Assembly (NCBI RefSeq): GCF_024298965.1
Contig: NZ_CP085193.1
Coordinates: 11,842,001 to 11,906,000 of the forward strand
From: Streptomyces rapamycinicus NRRL 5491
GTDB taxonomy: Bacteria > Actinomycetota > Actinomycetes > Streptomycetales > Streptomycetaceae
Length of the DNA stretch: 64,000 bases
Reading direction: 5' to 3'
Positions 25,809 through 35,650 of this stretch are shown in pieces. Under the pieces are notes generated by a model, which saw nothing but the letters and a program-made list of their open reading frames with translations, was not told the origin of the DNA and did no database searches. How positions within the stretch are numbered: the first letter of the stretch is position 1; every line of letters starts with the position of its first letter. The position numbers were made by a program, and so were the translations under genes.

Positions 25809-27160
25809 GCCACCGCGGATCCCGTGTGCTGCGTCTGGACGCACTCGCCCGGGTGGAGGGAGAGGCGTCCCTCCACCTGGCGGTGCGCGACGGGAGGGTC
25901 ACCGAGGCGCGGCTGCGGATCTACGAGCCGCCGCGCTTCTTCGAGGCGTTCCTGGTCGGCCGCGGCCATGGCGAGCCACCCGACATCACCTCACGGATCT
26001 GCGGAATCTGCCCGGTCGCATACCAGACGACCGCATGTCAGGCCATCGAGCGGGCCTGCGGGGTGACGGTCGACGGACCACTCGCGGAACTGCGGAGGCT
26101 GCTCTACTACGGCGAATGGATCGAGAGCCAGGCCCTGCACATCCACCTGCTGCACGCACCCGACTTCCTCGGTCACCCCAGCGCCGTCGAACTCGCTCGC
26201 GAGCACCGCGCCGCCGTGGAGCGCGGCCTGAGGATCAAACAGGCGGGCAACACCGTCATGGAGCAGCTCGGCGGCCGCGCCATCCACCCGATCAACGTCC
26301 GGGTAGGAGGCTTCTACCACGTGCCCGCTCCGGCCGAACTCGTCCCGCTGACCGAGCGGCTGCGCCGGGCCCATGACGACGCGCTGGAGACCGTGCGCTG
26401 GGTGGCCGGCTTCGACTTCCCGGATGCCGAATACCACGGCCCGCTGCTGGCGATGTGCGACCCCGGTCGGTACGCCATCGACTCCGGAACCCCGGCCGTC
26501 ATGGCCGCGGTGGCGGGCTCGAACGGCCCCGCCCCGGTACGAGCGCTTCCGGTGGAGGAGTTCGAGCGCCGTGTGGTCGAACGACAGGTTTCCCATTCGA
26601 CCGCCCTGGTGTCCGAGCTGGACGGCCACCACTACCTGACCGGTTCACTGGCCCGGTACGCGGTCAGCGGACGGTGGCTCCACCCCTCGGCTCTCGACGC
26701 CGCGCGGGAGGCGGGGCTCGGCGATCCGGCCACCGGCGCGGTGTGCCGCAATCCCTTCCGGAGCATCATCGTCCGTGCCGTCGAGGTGGCCCATGCCGTG
26801 GCCGAGGCGCTGCGGATCATCGACGCCTACGAGCCGCCCTCCCGGTCGTACGTCGCGGTGCCACCGCGCCCGGCGACCGGCTGCGCGGCCACCGAGGCGC
26901 CGCGTGGGCTGCTCTACCACCGCTACGCCATGGACGCCGATGGCACCCTCACCCTGGCCCGTATCGTGCCGCCCACCGCGCAGAACCAGGCGGCCATCGA
27001 GGACGACCTGCGCCGCCAGGTGCAGTCCCGCCTGGACCGGCCGGGCGAGCCGCCCGGCGACGAGGAGCTGACCGCGCTGTGCGAGCGCGCCGTCCGCAAC
27101 CACGACCCGTGCATCTCCTGTTCCGCGCACTTCCTGGACCTGACGGTGGAGCGCGGATGA
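25805..27160 (+). CDS. hydA: [NiFe] hydrogenase large (catalytic) subunit
   Basis: This 451-residue catalytic subunit has the two Ni-Fe-binding motifs: L1 [10 protein letters not shown] (around residue 63) and L2 [10 protein letters not shown] near the C-terminus. All four Cys ligands are present, so it should bind the active site. Nine residues follow the L2 His, the peptide that the dedicated endopeptidase removes during maturation; that protease gene is next. L1/L2 form and operon composition point to the bidirectional NAD(P)-coupled group 3b (sulfhydrogenase) class. The subgroup is inferred and should be confirmed by phylogeny. Confidence 0.94.
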   Translation: MSHRGSRVLRLDALARVEGEASLHLAVRDGRVTEARLRIYEPPRFFEAFLVGRGHGEPPDITSRICGICPVAYQTTACQAIERACGVTVDGPLAELRRLLYYGEWIESQALHIHLLHAPDFLGHPSAVELAREHRAAVERGLRIKQAGNTVMEQLGGRAIHPINVRVGGFYHVPAPAELVPLTERLRRAHDDALETVRWVAGFDFPDAEYHGPLLAMCDPGRYAIDSGTPAVMAAVAGSNGPAPVRALPVEEFERRVVERQVSHSTALVSELDGHHYLTGSLARYAVSGRWLHPSALDAAREAGLGDPATGAVCRNPFRSIIVRAVEVAHAVAEALRIIDAYEPPSRSYVAVPPRPATGCAATEAPRGLLYHRYAMDADGTLTLARIVPPTAQNQAAIEDDLRRQVQSRLDRPGEPPGDEELTALCERAVRNHDPCISCSAHFLDLTVERG

Positions 27161-27666
27161 CGGGCCGGGTGGTGGTCATCGGAGTGGGCAATCGTTTCCG
27201 CCGGGACGACGGTGCCGGGCCGGCCGTCATCGAGGCCCTGCGCGCCGACCCGCCGAAGGACACGCTGCTGACCGACAGCGACGGTGAGCCCGGGCGGATG
27301 CTCGGCCTGTGGCGTCCTCACGACGCCGTCGTCGTGGTCGAGGTGGTGCACGCGCATCCTGGGAAGCCGGGGCGGCTGCACACGCTGACGGCGGAGCGGG
27401 CCGCGCGATGCGCCGCACGCTCCGCCAGCACCCACGCCCTCGGGCTCGGCGAGACCTTCGCCCTGGCCGCGGCGCTCGACCGGATGCCCAGGGAGCTGAC
27501 GGTGCACGCGGTGGAAGGGGAGGACTTCGGCCTCGGCCGCGGGTTCAGCACCGCGGTGGCCGACGCGCTCCCCGAGTTGATCCGCCACGTGGCCAAGGCC
27601 ATCGACCAGGCGCACGACCGGCTTCGGTGCGCGAGCGCGCTGAGCGACGATCGGGGAAGCGCATAG
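27157..27666 (+). CDS. Hydrogenase maturation endopeptidase (HycI/HyaD family)
   Basis: This 169-residue protease begins with GVGNRFRRDDGAGPAVIEAL, holding the nickel-sensing acidic residue. A second acidic region is DAVVVVEVV and the conserved His is in STHALGLGETFALAAAL. It would clip the C-terminal peptide of the large subunit after nickel insertion. The ATG overlaps the large-subunit stop, so it is the last gene of the structural operon. A Gly/Ala-poor C-terminal tail of ~20 residues is not conserved-looking. Confidence 0.9.
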   Translation: MTGRVVVIGVGNRFRRDDGAGPAVIEALRADPPKDTLLTDSDGEPGRMLGLWRPHDAVVVVEVVHAHPGKPGRLHTLTAERAARCAARSASTHALGLGETFALAAALDRMPRELTVHAVEGEDFGLGRGFSTAVADALPELIRHVAKAIDQAHDRLRCASALSDDRGSA

Positions 27667-27845
27667 TCCGCCCGCTGGGCGACGTGGTGCGCCACCTGGG
27701 CCGTTCGGGGCGGGTCGGGCCGCCGCGCGGGCGTGTTCACCCACCGTGGCCGCACCCTTTCCTAACATGACGAACGGCCTGGTCGGACGGGATTCGTGGC
27801 ACGGCCGGAACCTCGCGCAGGCTCGACCACTCCGGACGGAGCGCC

Positions 27846-30167
27846 GTGTCCATGAAACAGCCAGTGGTGTCCGGCTCCGCCACGGCGGAGCCGGACACCA
27901 AGGGTTCGCAACGGCCGGTCCGCCGCCTGGTGGCGGTCGGTGGCGTGGTGCAGGGAGTCGGCTTCCGGCCCTTCGTCCATGCCCTGGCCACCGAACTGGG
28001 CCTGTCCGGTCAGGTAGCCAACGGACCGGCCGGGGCACGGATCGAGATCGAGGGCGGCTCCGAGGCGGTGGCCGCCTTCTGCAACCGGCTGACGGCGGAC
28101 GCACCCCCGCTGGCGGACATCGTCTCGGTGACCACCTCCGAGCTGCGCCCGACCGGCGGCACCGGTTTCGTGATCGTGCCCTCCCTAATGGGCCACGGCC
28201 GCACCCTGGTTCCGCCCGACGCCGCCACCTGTGACGCCTGCCTGACCGAGCTGGCCGATCCGGCCGACCGCCGCCACCGGCACCCGTTCCTCACCTGCAC
28301 CGACTGCGGCCCACGCTTCACCATCACCACCGCCATGCCGTACGACCGGGCCACCACCACCATGGCGGCGTTCCCGATGTGCCCGGACTGCGCGGCGGAG
28401 TACACGGACCCATCCGACCGGCGGTTCCATGCCCAGCCCATCGCCTGCTGGGCCTGCGGGCCACGCCTGAGGCTCACCGGCGCCGTACGACGGGAGGGCG
28501 GGGCCGCGTTGGCCGAGGCCCGGCGGTTGTTGGCGGCCGGGGCGATCGTGGCGGTCAAGGGCCTCGGCGGCTATCACCTGGTCTGCGACGCCACCGCCCC
28601 GAGCGCCGTGGGCGAACTGCGACGCCGTAAGGCCCGTGGCGACAAGCCGTTCGCCGTGATGACCCCCGATGCCGACACCGCCGCCCGGCTCGGCCACCTC
28701 CGCCCGGCGGAGCGCCGCGTCCTGGCGGAGCGGTCCCGCCCCATCGTGCTGCTGCGCCGCCGATCCCCGACTCCGCTCGCCCCGCAGGTGTGTCCGGGGA
28801 GCCCGGACATCGGGGTGATGTTGCCCTACACCCCGTTGCACCGGCTCCTGTTCGGCCTTCCGGGCGATCCACCCGGTCCCGGCGTCCTGGTGGTGACCAG
28901 CGGGAACCTCTCCGGCGAGCCGCTGGTGACCGACGACCGGGAGGCGATGCTCCGTCTGGACGGGCTGGCCGACGCCTGGCTCTGGCACGACCGGCCCATC
29001 GTGGTGGCCTGCGACGACTCGGTGGTCCGGGTCCGCGCTGACGGTTCGCCCCTGCCGATCCGCCGCTCGCGCGGCTTCGCACCGGCGCGCATCCGCCTTC
29101 CGGTGCCCGTCCGTCCGGTCCTCGCGGTCGGCGGAGACCTGAAGAACACCCTGTGCCTGGCGGAGGGCGACGCCGCCTGGCTGTCCGCCCACGTCGGAGA
29201 CATGGACAGCCTGTCCGCCCAGCACGCCTTCGAACGCGCCGAGAGCCACCTGCGGGCGCTCACCGGCGTCGAGCCGGTCCGCATCGCCGCCGACCGCCAT
29301 CCTGGCTACCGGTCCGCGCGATGGGCACTGCGTGACGGCCGGCCGCTCGCCCTGGTCCAGCACCACCACGCGCACATCGCTTCCGCCATGGTCGAGCACG
29401 GGCTGGACGAACCGGTACTCGGTATCGCCTTCGACGGCACCGGCTACGGCGACGACGGGGCCGTATGGGGCGGCGAGGTGCTGCTGGCCGACTACGCGGG
29501 CTACCGCCGCCTGGCGCATCTGGCCTATGTGCCCCTGCCGGGCGGTGACGCGGCGGTGCGCAACCCGTATCGGATGGCACTGGCCCATCTGCGCGCGGCC
29601 GGGCTCGCCTGGTCACCCGACTTGCCGTGCGCCGCCACCTGCCCGCCCGAGGAACGTCGTCTGCTGGAGGCCCAGTTGGCACGCGGTATCGCGTGTGTGC
29701 CGACGTCCAGCGTGGGGCGGCTGTTCGACGCCGTGTCCTCGCTGGTGGGCGTCTGCCACCGGGCGGGGTACGAGGCTCAGGCCGCCATGGAGCTGGAGGC
29801 CGAGGCCGTGACCGCCGACGAGGTGCGGGACGGCTACCCCTTCGCGCTCGAGGATCCCGCACCGCTGCTGGCGGCGATCGTGGCCGATCTCCGTGCGGGT
29901 ACGGCGGTTCCGCTGATCGCCGCCCGCTTCCATCTGGCGGTCGCCGGCGCGGTCCGCACGGCCTGCCGGAAGGCACATCGGAGCACGGGCGTGCGGACGG
30001 TCGTCCTCACCGGCGGCGTGTTCGCCAACGCCCTCCTGGACGGGATGTGCACCGCCGGGCTGGCCGAGGACGGATTCACCGTCCTCGGGCACACGGTGGT
30101 CCCGCCCGGTGACGGCGGCCTGGCCCTGGGACAGGCGGTCGTCACCGCCCGTGTCGCCGAGACGTGA
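27846..30167 (+). CDS. hypF: Carbamoyltransferase HypF, cyanide ligand synthesis
   Basis: This ~773-residue protein has four parts in order. The acylphosphatase domain has [18 protein letters not shown]. Two zinc-finger Cys motifs follow (CDACLTEL...CTDCGPRF and CPDCAAEY...CWACGP). Then come a YrdC-like domain with [12 protein letters not shown] and a Kae1-like domain with [15 protein letters not shown]. HypF uses carbamoyl phosphate and ATP to carbamoylate the HypE C-terminal Cys. Starts possible: GTG 27846 (GGAG 4 nt before), ATG 27852, or GTG 27930 right at the domain boundary. Between 27846 and 27930 lies a very strong hairpin. The gene lies 179 bp after the protease gene and heads the hypFCDE operon. 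Confidence 0.95.
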   Translation: MSMKQPVVSGSATAEPDTKGSQRPVRRLVAVGGVVQGVGFRPFVHALATELGLSGQVANGPAGARIEIEGGSEAVAAFCNRLTADAPPLADIVSVTTSELRPTGGTGFVIVPSLMGHGRTLVPPDAATCDACLTELADPADRRHRHPFLTCTDCGPRFTITTAMPYDRATTTMAAFPMCPDCAAEYTDPSDRRFHAQPIACWACGPRLRLTGAVRREGGAALAEARRLLAAGAIVAVKGLGGYHLVCDATAPSAVGELRRRKARGDKPFAVMTPDADTAARLGHLRPAERRVLAERSRPIVLLRRRSPTPLAPQVCPGSPDIGVMLPYTPLHRLLFGLPGDPPGPGVLVVTSGNLSGEPLVTDDREAMLRLDGLADAWLWHDRPIVVACDDSVVRVRADGSPLPIRRSRGFAPARIRLPVPVRPVLAVGGDLKNTLCLAEGDAAWLSAHVGDMDSLSAQHAFERAESHLRALTGVEPVRIAADRHPGYRSARWALRDGRPLALVQHHHAHIASAMVEHGLDEPVLGIAFDGTGYGDDGAVWGGEVLLADYAGYRRLAHLAYVPLPGGDAAVRNPYRMALAHLRAAGLAWSPDLPCAATCPPEERRLLEAQLARGIACVPTSSVGRLFDAVSSLVGVCHRAGYEAQAAMELEAEAVTADEVRDGYPFALEDPAPLLAAIVADLRAGTAVPLIAARFHLAVAGAVRTACRKAHRSTGVRTVVLTGGVFANALLDGMCTAGLAEDGFTVLGHTVVPPGDGGLALGQAVVTARVAET
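27865..27900 (+). repeat. 17-bp perfect inverted repeat at the 5' end of hypF
   Basis: TGGTGTCCGGCTCCGCC (27865-27881) is the exact reverse complement of 27884-27900, with only AC between. The RNA would form a very stable hairpin starting 19 nt after GTG 27846. It encodes [12 protein letters not shown], which is not part of the conserved protein. It could damp translation or be a 5'-UTR terminator/attenuator if the true start is GTG 27930. Confidence 0.7.
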
Positions 30168-30185
30168 GGAACCGAGGAGGAGCAC

Positions 30186-30485
30186 ATGTGCCTGGCGGTA
30201 CCCGGCCGCGTGGTCGGCATCGAGGAACGGGACGGCACGCCCATGGCGCGGGTCGATTTCGGCGGGGTGGTCAAGGACGTCTGCCTCGCCTATCTACCGG
30301 AGATCGAGGTCGGTGAGTACGCGATCGTCCATGTCGGCTTCGCGATCCAGCGGCTCGACGAGGAATCCGCCCTGGCCACCCTCCGGCTCTTCGAGCGAAT
30401 CGGGGCGCTGGACGAAGAGTTCGGCGATGCCTGGGCACATGCGGCGGCCGAGGCGGAAAGCGCGCCCGAGGAGGAGAACCGGTGA
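30186..30485 (+). CDS. hypC: Hydrogenase assembly chaperone HypC
   Basis: This 99-residue protein begins [10 protein letters not shown]. The invariant Cys2 binds the Fe(CN)2CO unit and contacts HypD and the large-subunit precursor. [16 protein letters not shown] and [20 protein letters not shown] are typical of the family. An acidic C-terminal tail extends beyond the usual ~80-residue length. AGGAGG lies in front of the ATG, and the stop region overlaps the hypD start. Confidence 0.96.
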   Translation: MCLAVPGRVVGIEERDGTPMARVDFGGVVKDVCLAYLPEIEVGEYAIVHVGFAIQRLDEESALATLRLFERIGALDEEFGDAWAHAAAEAESAPEEENR

Positions 30486-31603
30486 AATACATCGACGAGT
30501 TCCAGGACCCTGCCCTGGCCCGACGGCTCCTGGACGACATCGCCCGGACGGTCACCCGGCGCTGGTCGATGATGGAGGTCTGCGGCGGTCAGACGCACTC
30601 GATCATCCGGCACGGCATCGACCAACTGCTGCCCGGGAACATCGAGTTGATCCACGGGCCGGGGTGTCCGGTCTGCGTCACTCCGCTGGAGGTGATCGAC
30701 AAGGCGCTGGAGATCGCATCCCGCCCGGGCGTGGTCTTCTGCTCGTTCGGCGACATGCTCCGGGTACCGGGGAGCGACCGTGACCTGTTCCGGGTCAAGG
30801 GCGACGGCGGCGACGTCCGTGTCGTCTACTCGCCGATGGACGCGTTGCGGATCGCCCGGCAGACCCCGGACCAGGAGGTGGTGTTCTTCGGTGTCGGCTT
30901 CGAGACCACCGCGCCCGCTATCGCCATGGCGGCCCACCAGGCCAAACGGCTCGACGTGCGGAACTTCAGCCTGCTGGTCTCCCACGTCCGGGTGCCACCG
31001 GCCATCGAGGCGATCATGCGATCCCCGGACTGCCGCGTCCAGGCGTTCCTCGCCGCCGGGCACGTGTGCAGCGTGATGGGCACCCTCGAATACCCCGCCC
31101 TCGCCGACACCCACAAGGTGCCCATCGTGGTCACCGGATTCGAGCCACTGGACATCCTGGAAGGCATCCGACGGGCGGTCCGCCAACTCGAACGGGGCGA
31201 ACACCGCGTCGAGAACGCCTACCCACGCGCCGTGCGCCCACAGGGCAACCCGGTCGCCCTCAGCGTGCTGCGAGAAGTGTTCACCACCACCGACCGCGCC
31301 TGGCGCGGCATCGGCACCATCCCGGACAGCGGCTGGCGGCTCTCGGACGCCTACCGCGACTACGACGCCGAGCACCGGTTCGAGATCACCGGCCTGGCCA
31401 CCGAGGAGCCCGCGGTGTGCCGCAGCGGAGAGGTGCTCCAGGGACTGATCAAACCCCACGAGTGCGCGGCCTTCGGCACCGCCTGCACCCCGCGCACACC
31501 GCTCGGCGCGACCATGGTCTCCAACGAGGGCGCGTGCGCCGCCTACTACCTGTACCGGCGTCTGACCACGCCCCGCACGGAGGAGACGGCTTCCGTTGAC
31601 TGA
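30482..31603 (+). CDS. hypD: Hydrogenase iron-site assembly protein HypD
   Basis: This 373-residue protein carries the essential CGGQTH motif at residues 34-39. [12 protein letters not shown] near 60-71 follows, with [14 protein letters not shown] and the C-terminal Cys block [25 protein letters not shown] binding the [4Fe-4S] cluster. HypD, with HypC, is the scaffold on which CN and CO are attached to iron. The GTG start overlaps hypC, and the end overlaps the hypE start by eight bases. Confidence 0.96.
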   Translation: MKYIDEFQDPALARRLLDDIARTVTRRWSMMEVCGGQTHSIIRHGIDQLLPGNIELIHGPGCPVCVTPLEVIDKALEIASRPGVVFCSFGDMLRVPGSDRDLFRVKGDGGDVRVVYSPMDALRIARQTPDQEVVFFGVGFETTAPAIAMAAHQAKRLDVRNFSLLVSHVRVPPAIEAIMRSPDCRVQAFLAAGHVCSVMGTLEYPALADTHKVPIVVTGFEPLDILEGIRRAVRQLERGEHRVENAYPRAVRPQGNPVALSVLREVFTTTDRAWRGIGTIPDSGWRLSDAYRDYDAEHRFEITGLATEEPAVCRSGEVLQGLIKPHECAAFGTACTPRTPLGATMVSNEGACAAYYLYRRLTTPRTEETASVD

Positions 31604-32657
31604 CAGCACCGCCGAGACCACCGGCTGGTCCTGCCCGATGCCGCTGCGCGACCACCCAGTGGTGGTGATGGGCCACGGCGGTGGCGGAGCGCTTTCGGCG
31701 GAGCTCACCCGGCACCTGTTCCTCCCGGCCTACGGTGGCCAGACGCTGGGAGCACTCACCGACTCGGCCGCCATCACGCTCGGCGGCGCTCGGCTGGCCT
31801 TCTCGACCGACTCCTACGTCGTCCACCCGCTGTTCTTCCCCGGCGGGAGCATCGGAGATCTGGCGGTCAACGGCACCGTCAACGACCTGGCCATGAGCGG
31901 AGCCGTTCCCGCCTACCTGTCCTGCGCGTTCATCCTGGAGGAGGGAACGGAGCTGAGCACCGTCGGGCGGGTCGCCCAGGAGCTCGGTGCGGCCGCCCGA
32001 GCGGCGGATGTCACCGTGGTCACCGGCGACACCAAGGTGGTCGACTCCGGCCACGGCGACGGGGTGTACGTGAACACGGCGGGGATCGGGCTGATCCCCG
32101 AGGGGGTGGACATCCGTCCACAGCGTGCCCGGCCCGGCGACGTGCTGATCGTCAGCGGGCCGATCGGACAGCACGGCATCGCTATCCTCAGCGTCCGCGA
32201 AGGGCTGACGTTCGGCACCGAGGTGGTCAGTGACACCGCGCCCCTGGCCGGACTGGTCCAGGCGATGCTCGCCGTCACACCCGAGATCCACGTCCTGCGC
32301 GACCCCACGAGAGGCGGCCTGGCCGCCGCACTCAACGAGATCGCCACAGCATCCGGCACCGGCGTCATCCTGGACGAGCGGGCGGTGCCCGTCCCGGAAG
32401 CGGTCGCCACCGCATGTGCCCTCCTCGGCCTGGACCCGATGTACGTGGCCAACGAGGGACGCTTGGTGGCCTTCGTGCCCAGGACCCACGCCGACGCGGT
32501 CCTGGACGCGATGCGCGCGCATCCGCTGGGACGTGGGGCGGCCGTGATCGGCGCGTGCGTGGCCGAGCACCCTGGCATGGTCGTGGCCCGTACCGGACTG
32601 GGCGGGACCCGGATCGTGGATCTGCCGCTCGGCGAGCAGCTGCCCCGGATCTGCTGA
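31596..32657 (+). CDS. hypE: Hydrogenase maturation protein HypE
   Basis: This 353-residue AIR-synthase-like ATPase has [14 protein letters not shown] near the start and [19 protein letters not shown] for ATP and metal binding. It ends exactly in PRIC, whose terminal Cys353 accepts carbamoyl from HypF and becomes thiocyanate. The start is TTG 31596, an uncommon codon, placed behind GGAGGAGACGG and inside the end of hypD. HypA and HypB nickel-insertion proteins are not encoded in this window. Confidence 0.95.
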   Translation: MTDSTAETTGWSCPMPLRDHPVVVMGHGGGGALSAELTRHLFLPAYGGQTLGALTDSAAITLGGARLAFSTDSYVVHPLFFPGGSIGDLAVNGTVNDLAMSGAVPAYLSCAFILEEGTELSTVGRVAQELGAAARAADVTVVTGDTKVVDSGHGDGVYVNTAGIGLIPEGVDIRPQRARPGDVLIVSGPIGQHGIAILSVREGLTFGTEVVSDTAPLAGLVQAMLAVTPEIHVLRDPTRGGLAAALNEIATASGTGVILDERAVPVPEAVATACALLGLDPMYVANEGRLVAFVPRTHADAVLDAMRAHPLGRGAAVIGACVAEHPGMVVARTGLGGTRIVDLPLGEQLPRIC

Positions 32658-32750
32658 ACGGCGTGGCCCTCGGGTGGCCGAGCGACACCGGCGAGCCGGA
32701 CACTGAAGGGGCAAGAGCCGCCGGAATGCCGCGCGGAGGGAGGTACGCCC

Positions 32751-33416
32751 GTGTCCGAGACTTTCCACATCGTGAGCGATGTGATGACCCGAACGGTGGT
32801 CGCCGTCGGGCGTGACGCGTCGTTCAAGGAGCTGGTGCAGACGCTTGGCCGGTGGCGGGTGAGTGCCATGCCGGTGCTGGAGGGCGAGGGCCGTGTCATC
32901 GGCGTCGTCTCCGAGGCGGACCTGCTGCCCAAAGAGGAGTTCCGGGACAGCGATCCGGACCGCTTCCAGCAGCTGCGGCGCCTCCCCGACCTCGCGAAGG
33001 CGGGGGCGCTGACGGCGGAGGAGCTGATGAGCTCCCCGGCGGTGACCGTGCACCCGGACGCCACGCTGCCCGAGGCCGCCCGGATCATGGCCGTCCGAGG
33101 GGTCAAACGGCTTCCCGTGGTTGACGCCGAGGGCAAGCTGCTGGGAATCGTCAGCCGGGGCGATCTGCTGAAGGTCTTCCTCCGCTCGGACCAGGACATC
33201 GCGGAAGAGGTCCATCGCGCGGTGGTGTCCTACCTCTTCCCCGGCAGCAGCGTCCATGTCCACGTGAGGGAGGGAGCCGTCACGCTCAGCGGACAGCTGC
33301 GCGACACCTCGCTGATCCCCGTGGCCGCGCGCCTTGCCCGGGCCGTGGAGGGGGTCGTGGACGTGGAATGCCACTTCCGGGGCGTCGGACGCGACGAGAC
33401 GGAGCACACGGCCTGA
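32751..33416 (+). CDS. CBS-domain pair with C-terminal BON domain
   Basis: This 221-residue protein has two CBS repeats (~8-65 and ~90-150). The first reads VSDVMTRTVVAVGRDASFKEL...GVVSEADLL, the second AEELMSSPAVTVHPDA...GIVSRGDLLKVFL. A BON domain (~155-210) follows, with VREGAVTLSGQLRD. CBS pairs bind adenine nucleotides, and BON domains bind lipid or other surfaces. Similar CBS proteins (Hrp1) belong to the mycobacterial dormancy regulon. It starts 94 bp after hypE at a GTG behind GGAGGGAGG, and a close paralogue lies at 34938-35612. Confidence 0.9.
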   Translation: MSETFHIVSDVMTRTVVAVGRDASFKELVQTLGRWRVSAMPVLEGEGRVIGVVSEADLLPKEEFRDSDPDRFQQLRRLPDLAKAGALTAEELMSSPAVTVHPDATLPEAARIMAVRGVKRLPVVDAEGKLLGIVSRGDLLKVFLRSDQDIAEEVHRAVVSYLFPGSSVHVHVREGAVTLSGQLRDTSLIPVAARLARAVEGVVDVECHFRGVGRDETEHTA

Positions 33417-33446
33417 GGGCGATCCCCCGGAAACGCGTGGACGGGG

Positions 33447-34685
33447 CTACGGTTCGATGTCCAGCACGTCGTGGACCGGCCGTCTGGGGGTCTGTGTGCC
33501 CGGAGGGCCGTATCCGAGCCGCAGCACCATCTGTACGTAGGCCATGCCCGACATCGGGTCGCGCAGCGGCCAGCGCAGGTCCTGCCATTCCAGGGCCTGG
33601 GTGACGAACGAGGCGGACAGCCCCTCCAGCGTTGCCCGCAACAGAAGCCGCTCGACCGCCTGGCCGGTGCGCAGCCAGTCCACGGGACGGTTGCGGGAGG
33701 TGCTCAGCAACACCAGATGGGGGAAGGTCTCGAAGTCGGCGGTCGGGCGGCCGGGGATGGACTTGCCACCCGCGAAGTCGCGCATGGGAGCGTTGCCGAC
33801 CCGGCGGCGGGGCCCGAAGGCGTACTCCGGGACCCCTTCGGTGGCCGGCCGTGCGTCGTCCGTGGCGCGGGTGAAGCGGGCCAGGTCCGCGGCGACGCCC
33901 GCGTCGGTGAGGTTGCGGGCCTCGCCCTCCAGCGCCAGGTCCACCACGGACCGCAGATGCCAGTCGGAGGCGAAGGACAGCGAGACCTGCTCCCGGTCTG
34001 CGGCGTCGACCAGGGCCGTCCGCACCGATGGGGGGATCTCGGTCTCGGCGAAGGGGTACCGGCTGGTGTGCCGGGTGCGCACGGCCGGGTACAGGGCGGC
34101 CGGATCGGCCTCGTCGCCGAGCGGGCGGGTCAGTGTCACGGAGGCCAGCAGCATCGGGTCGGCGGGGTCGGGCAGTGGCCGGGTCTGCGCCTCCCAGCCC
34201 TCGTGGGCCACCGCGACCCGCAGGTTCATCAGGGCGGCGCCACAGGCGATGTGCAGGGCGCGGAGTTCGGGGTCGAAGTGGGGCAGAGAGCCCCGGAGAT
34301 CGGCCCGCAGATGGAAGACACGCCTCCGCCGGGAGTACTGGAACCGCCAGGGCTGGGCGTTGTGCATCGAGGGCGCCGCCGTGGCGTCTTCCACCAGCGA
34401 CATGACCACCGCTTCGGAGAGCGAACGAGTGCTGCGGTGTGTTGTAGCGGACGCACGCTGCCCGGTTGCCTCCCGCTGCCCTTCGGCCCCGTGGCCGATG
34501 GGGTGAATGTGTGCGTCCGGTCCGGGGAACACAAGGGTGATCTGGTCGGTGTCCGACCACCGCACGTCATAGGGAGGTGTCCCGTCGTCATGGTGGAGTC
34601 CGACGATCTCACCGTCCCGTTTGGTGGCACCGCTGGTGGGGCTTTCGACAATCAGCTGGTCGCCGACATGGGCACGCATCGACAT
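33447..34685 (-). CDS. DUF1918-nitroreductase fusion, Acg-like
   Basis: In this 412-residue protein, residues ~3-62 are a DUF1918 domain (MRAHVGDQLIVESPTSG...DVRWSDTDQITLVFPGPDA), normally a separate ~65-residue protein. Residues ~90-412 are a nitroreductase-like fold of the Acg type (MSLVEDATAAPSMHNAQPWRF, then GQAVERLLLRATLEGLSASFVTQALE). Acg-type proteins are thought to sequester FMN and are dormancy-induced in mycobacteria. The ATG at 34685 has AGGAGAGG at good spacing; an ATG at 34679 is a close alternative. It is convergent with the upstream CBS-BON gene and divergent from the second. Confidence 0.87.
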   Translation of the reverse strand: MSMRAHVGDQLIVESPTSGATKRDGEIVGLHHDDGTPPYDVRWSDTDQITLVFPGPDAHIHPIGHGAEGQREATGQRASATTHRSTRSLSEAVVMSLVEDATAAPSMHNAQPWRFQYSRRRRVFHLRADLRGSLPHFDPELRALHIACGAALMNLRVAVAHEGWEAQTRPLPDPADPMLLASVTLTRPLGDEADPAALYPAVRTRHTSRYPFAETEIPPSVRTALVDAADREQVSLSFASDWHLRSVVDLALEGEARNLTDAGVAADLARFTRATDDARPATEGVPEYAFGPRRRVGNAPMRDFAGGKSIPGRPTADFETFPHLVLLSTSRNRPVDWLRTGQAVERLLLRATLEGLSASFVTQALEWQDLRWPLRDPMSGMAYVQMVLRLGYGPPGTQTPRRPVHDVLDIEP

Positions 34686-34752
34686 CCCGCCTCTCCTGCC
34701 TGACGTCGTCCACTGTGACACCGCCGGTGAGCGGTGTCCTGGGGGCGGAACG

Positions 34753-34779
34753 CCCTCGGCCGAGGGGCCGGATGGCCCC
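34753..34779. promoter_or_regulatory. Two adjacent GC-rich palindromes in the divergent nitroreductase/CBS promoter region
   Basis: CCCTCGGCCGAGGG (34753-34766) is a perfect 14-bp palindrome. It is overlapped by GGGGCC-GGAT-GGCCCC (34764-34779), a perfect 6-bp inverted repeat with 4-bp spacer. Both lie between two divergent stress genes, separated by 252 bp with no coding content. The second has the general shape of a LuxR/NarL-type response-regulator box, but no consensus was available for comparison. Confidence 0.4.
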
Positions 34780-34937
34780 GTGGTGGGCCGAGTGGCCGGG
34801 AGAGGGAGCCATGAGGCTCATCCGGCGGCGCGGGCGAGCTGGCAGGCTCGGTGGCGGAGCCGGGCTCGACGAGGGAGTCGGGCTCCGCGGCGGAAACACC
34901 GGCCGGCCCACCGCGGGTGTGCGAGAGGAGTCGGAAC

Positions 34938-35612
34938 ATGCACCACAGAACGGTCGGAGACCTCATGACGCGCCCGGTGGTCCAGGCGCCCCGTGACATG
35001 CCGTTCAAGGAACTCGTGGCGCTGCTCGCGGAGAGCGACGTCACCGCCGTGCCGGTCGTGGACGGTTCGGGACGCCCGATCGGCGTGGTGTCCGAGGGCG
35101 ATCTGCTGCGCAAGTCGTCCGGCCGGGCCGATCCCTCCGGTCTCCTGCCGGTCCCGCACCTGGAGGCGTGGGAGCGCGCGAAGGCGGAGGGGGCGAGGGC
35201 GGAGGAGCTGATGTCGGCGCCCGCCGTGTGCGCGCGTCCGGAGTGGACCGTCATCGAGGCGGCCCGGGTGATGTCGGACCGGAACATCAAACGGCTTCCC
35301 GTGGTGGACGAGACCGACAAGCTGCTCGGCATCGTCAGCCGTGGCGATCTGCTACGGGTCTTCCTGCGCCACGACGACGCGATCCGCGACGAGATCGAAA
35401 GGGACCTGCTGCTGCGGACCCTGCGGCTGGCGCCCTCGGCCGTGACGGTCGACGTACGGAAGGGCGAGGTCACGCTGGACGGATCGGTCGAGGCCAGGAG
35501 CCTGGTCCCGGTCATCGTGCGGCTCTGCCGCGGCGTGGACGGGGTGGTCTCGGTCACCGAACACATCGCCTACGGCACCGATGACACCGGCGGCTCCGCC
35601 CTGGCCGCGTGA
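34938..35612 (+). CDS. CBS-domain pair with C-terminal BON domain (second copy)
   Basis: This 224-residue paralogue of the protein at 32751-33416 has the same order: CBS1 (VGDLMTRPVVQAPRDMPFKELV...GVVSEGDLL), CBS2 (AEELMSAPAVCARPEWTVIEA...GIVSRGDLLRVFL) and BON (VRKGEVTLDGSVEARSLVPVIVR). ATG 34938 follows AGAGGAG. It probably heads a run with the two universal stress proteins, starting 38 bp before the first. The duplication around the nitroreductase gene suggests a local tandem copy. Confidence 0.9.
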   Translation: MHHRTVGDLMTRPVVQAPRDMPFKELVALLAESDVTAVPVVDGSGRPIGVVSEGDLLRKSSGRADPSGLLPVPHLEAWERAKAEGARAEELMSAPAVCARPEWTVIEAARVMSDRNIKRLPVVDETDKLLGIVSRGDLLRVFLRHDDAIRDEIERDLLLRTLRLAPSAVTVDVRKGEVTLDGSVEARSLVPVIVRLCRGVDGVVSVTEHIAYGTDDTGGSALAA

Positions 35613-35650
35613 AACCCCGGAAACCCGGAAACCCGGCGGGAGGCACTGCC

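Noticed and set aside
31449..33407. A 652-codon open frame antisense to hypE and the CBS-BON gene
   Set aside because: Both sense genes have complete family motifs, and the antisense product shows no motif or credible start.
35613..35650. Short CCGGAAAC tandem repeat between the CBS-BON and Usp genes
   Set aside because: There are only about three imperfect copies and no symmetry; it is probably simple-sequence variation.
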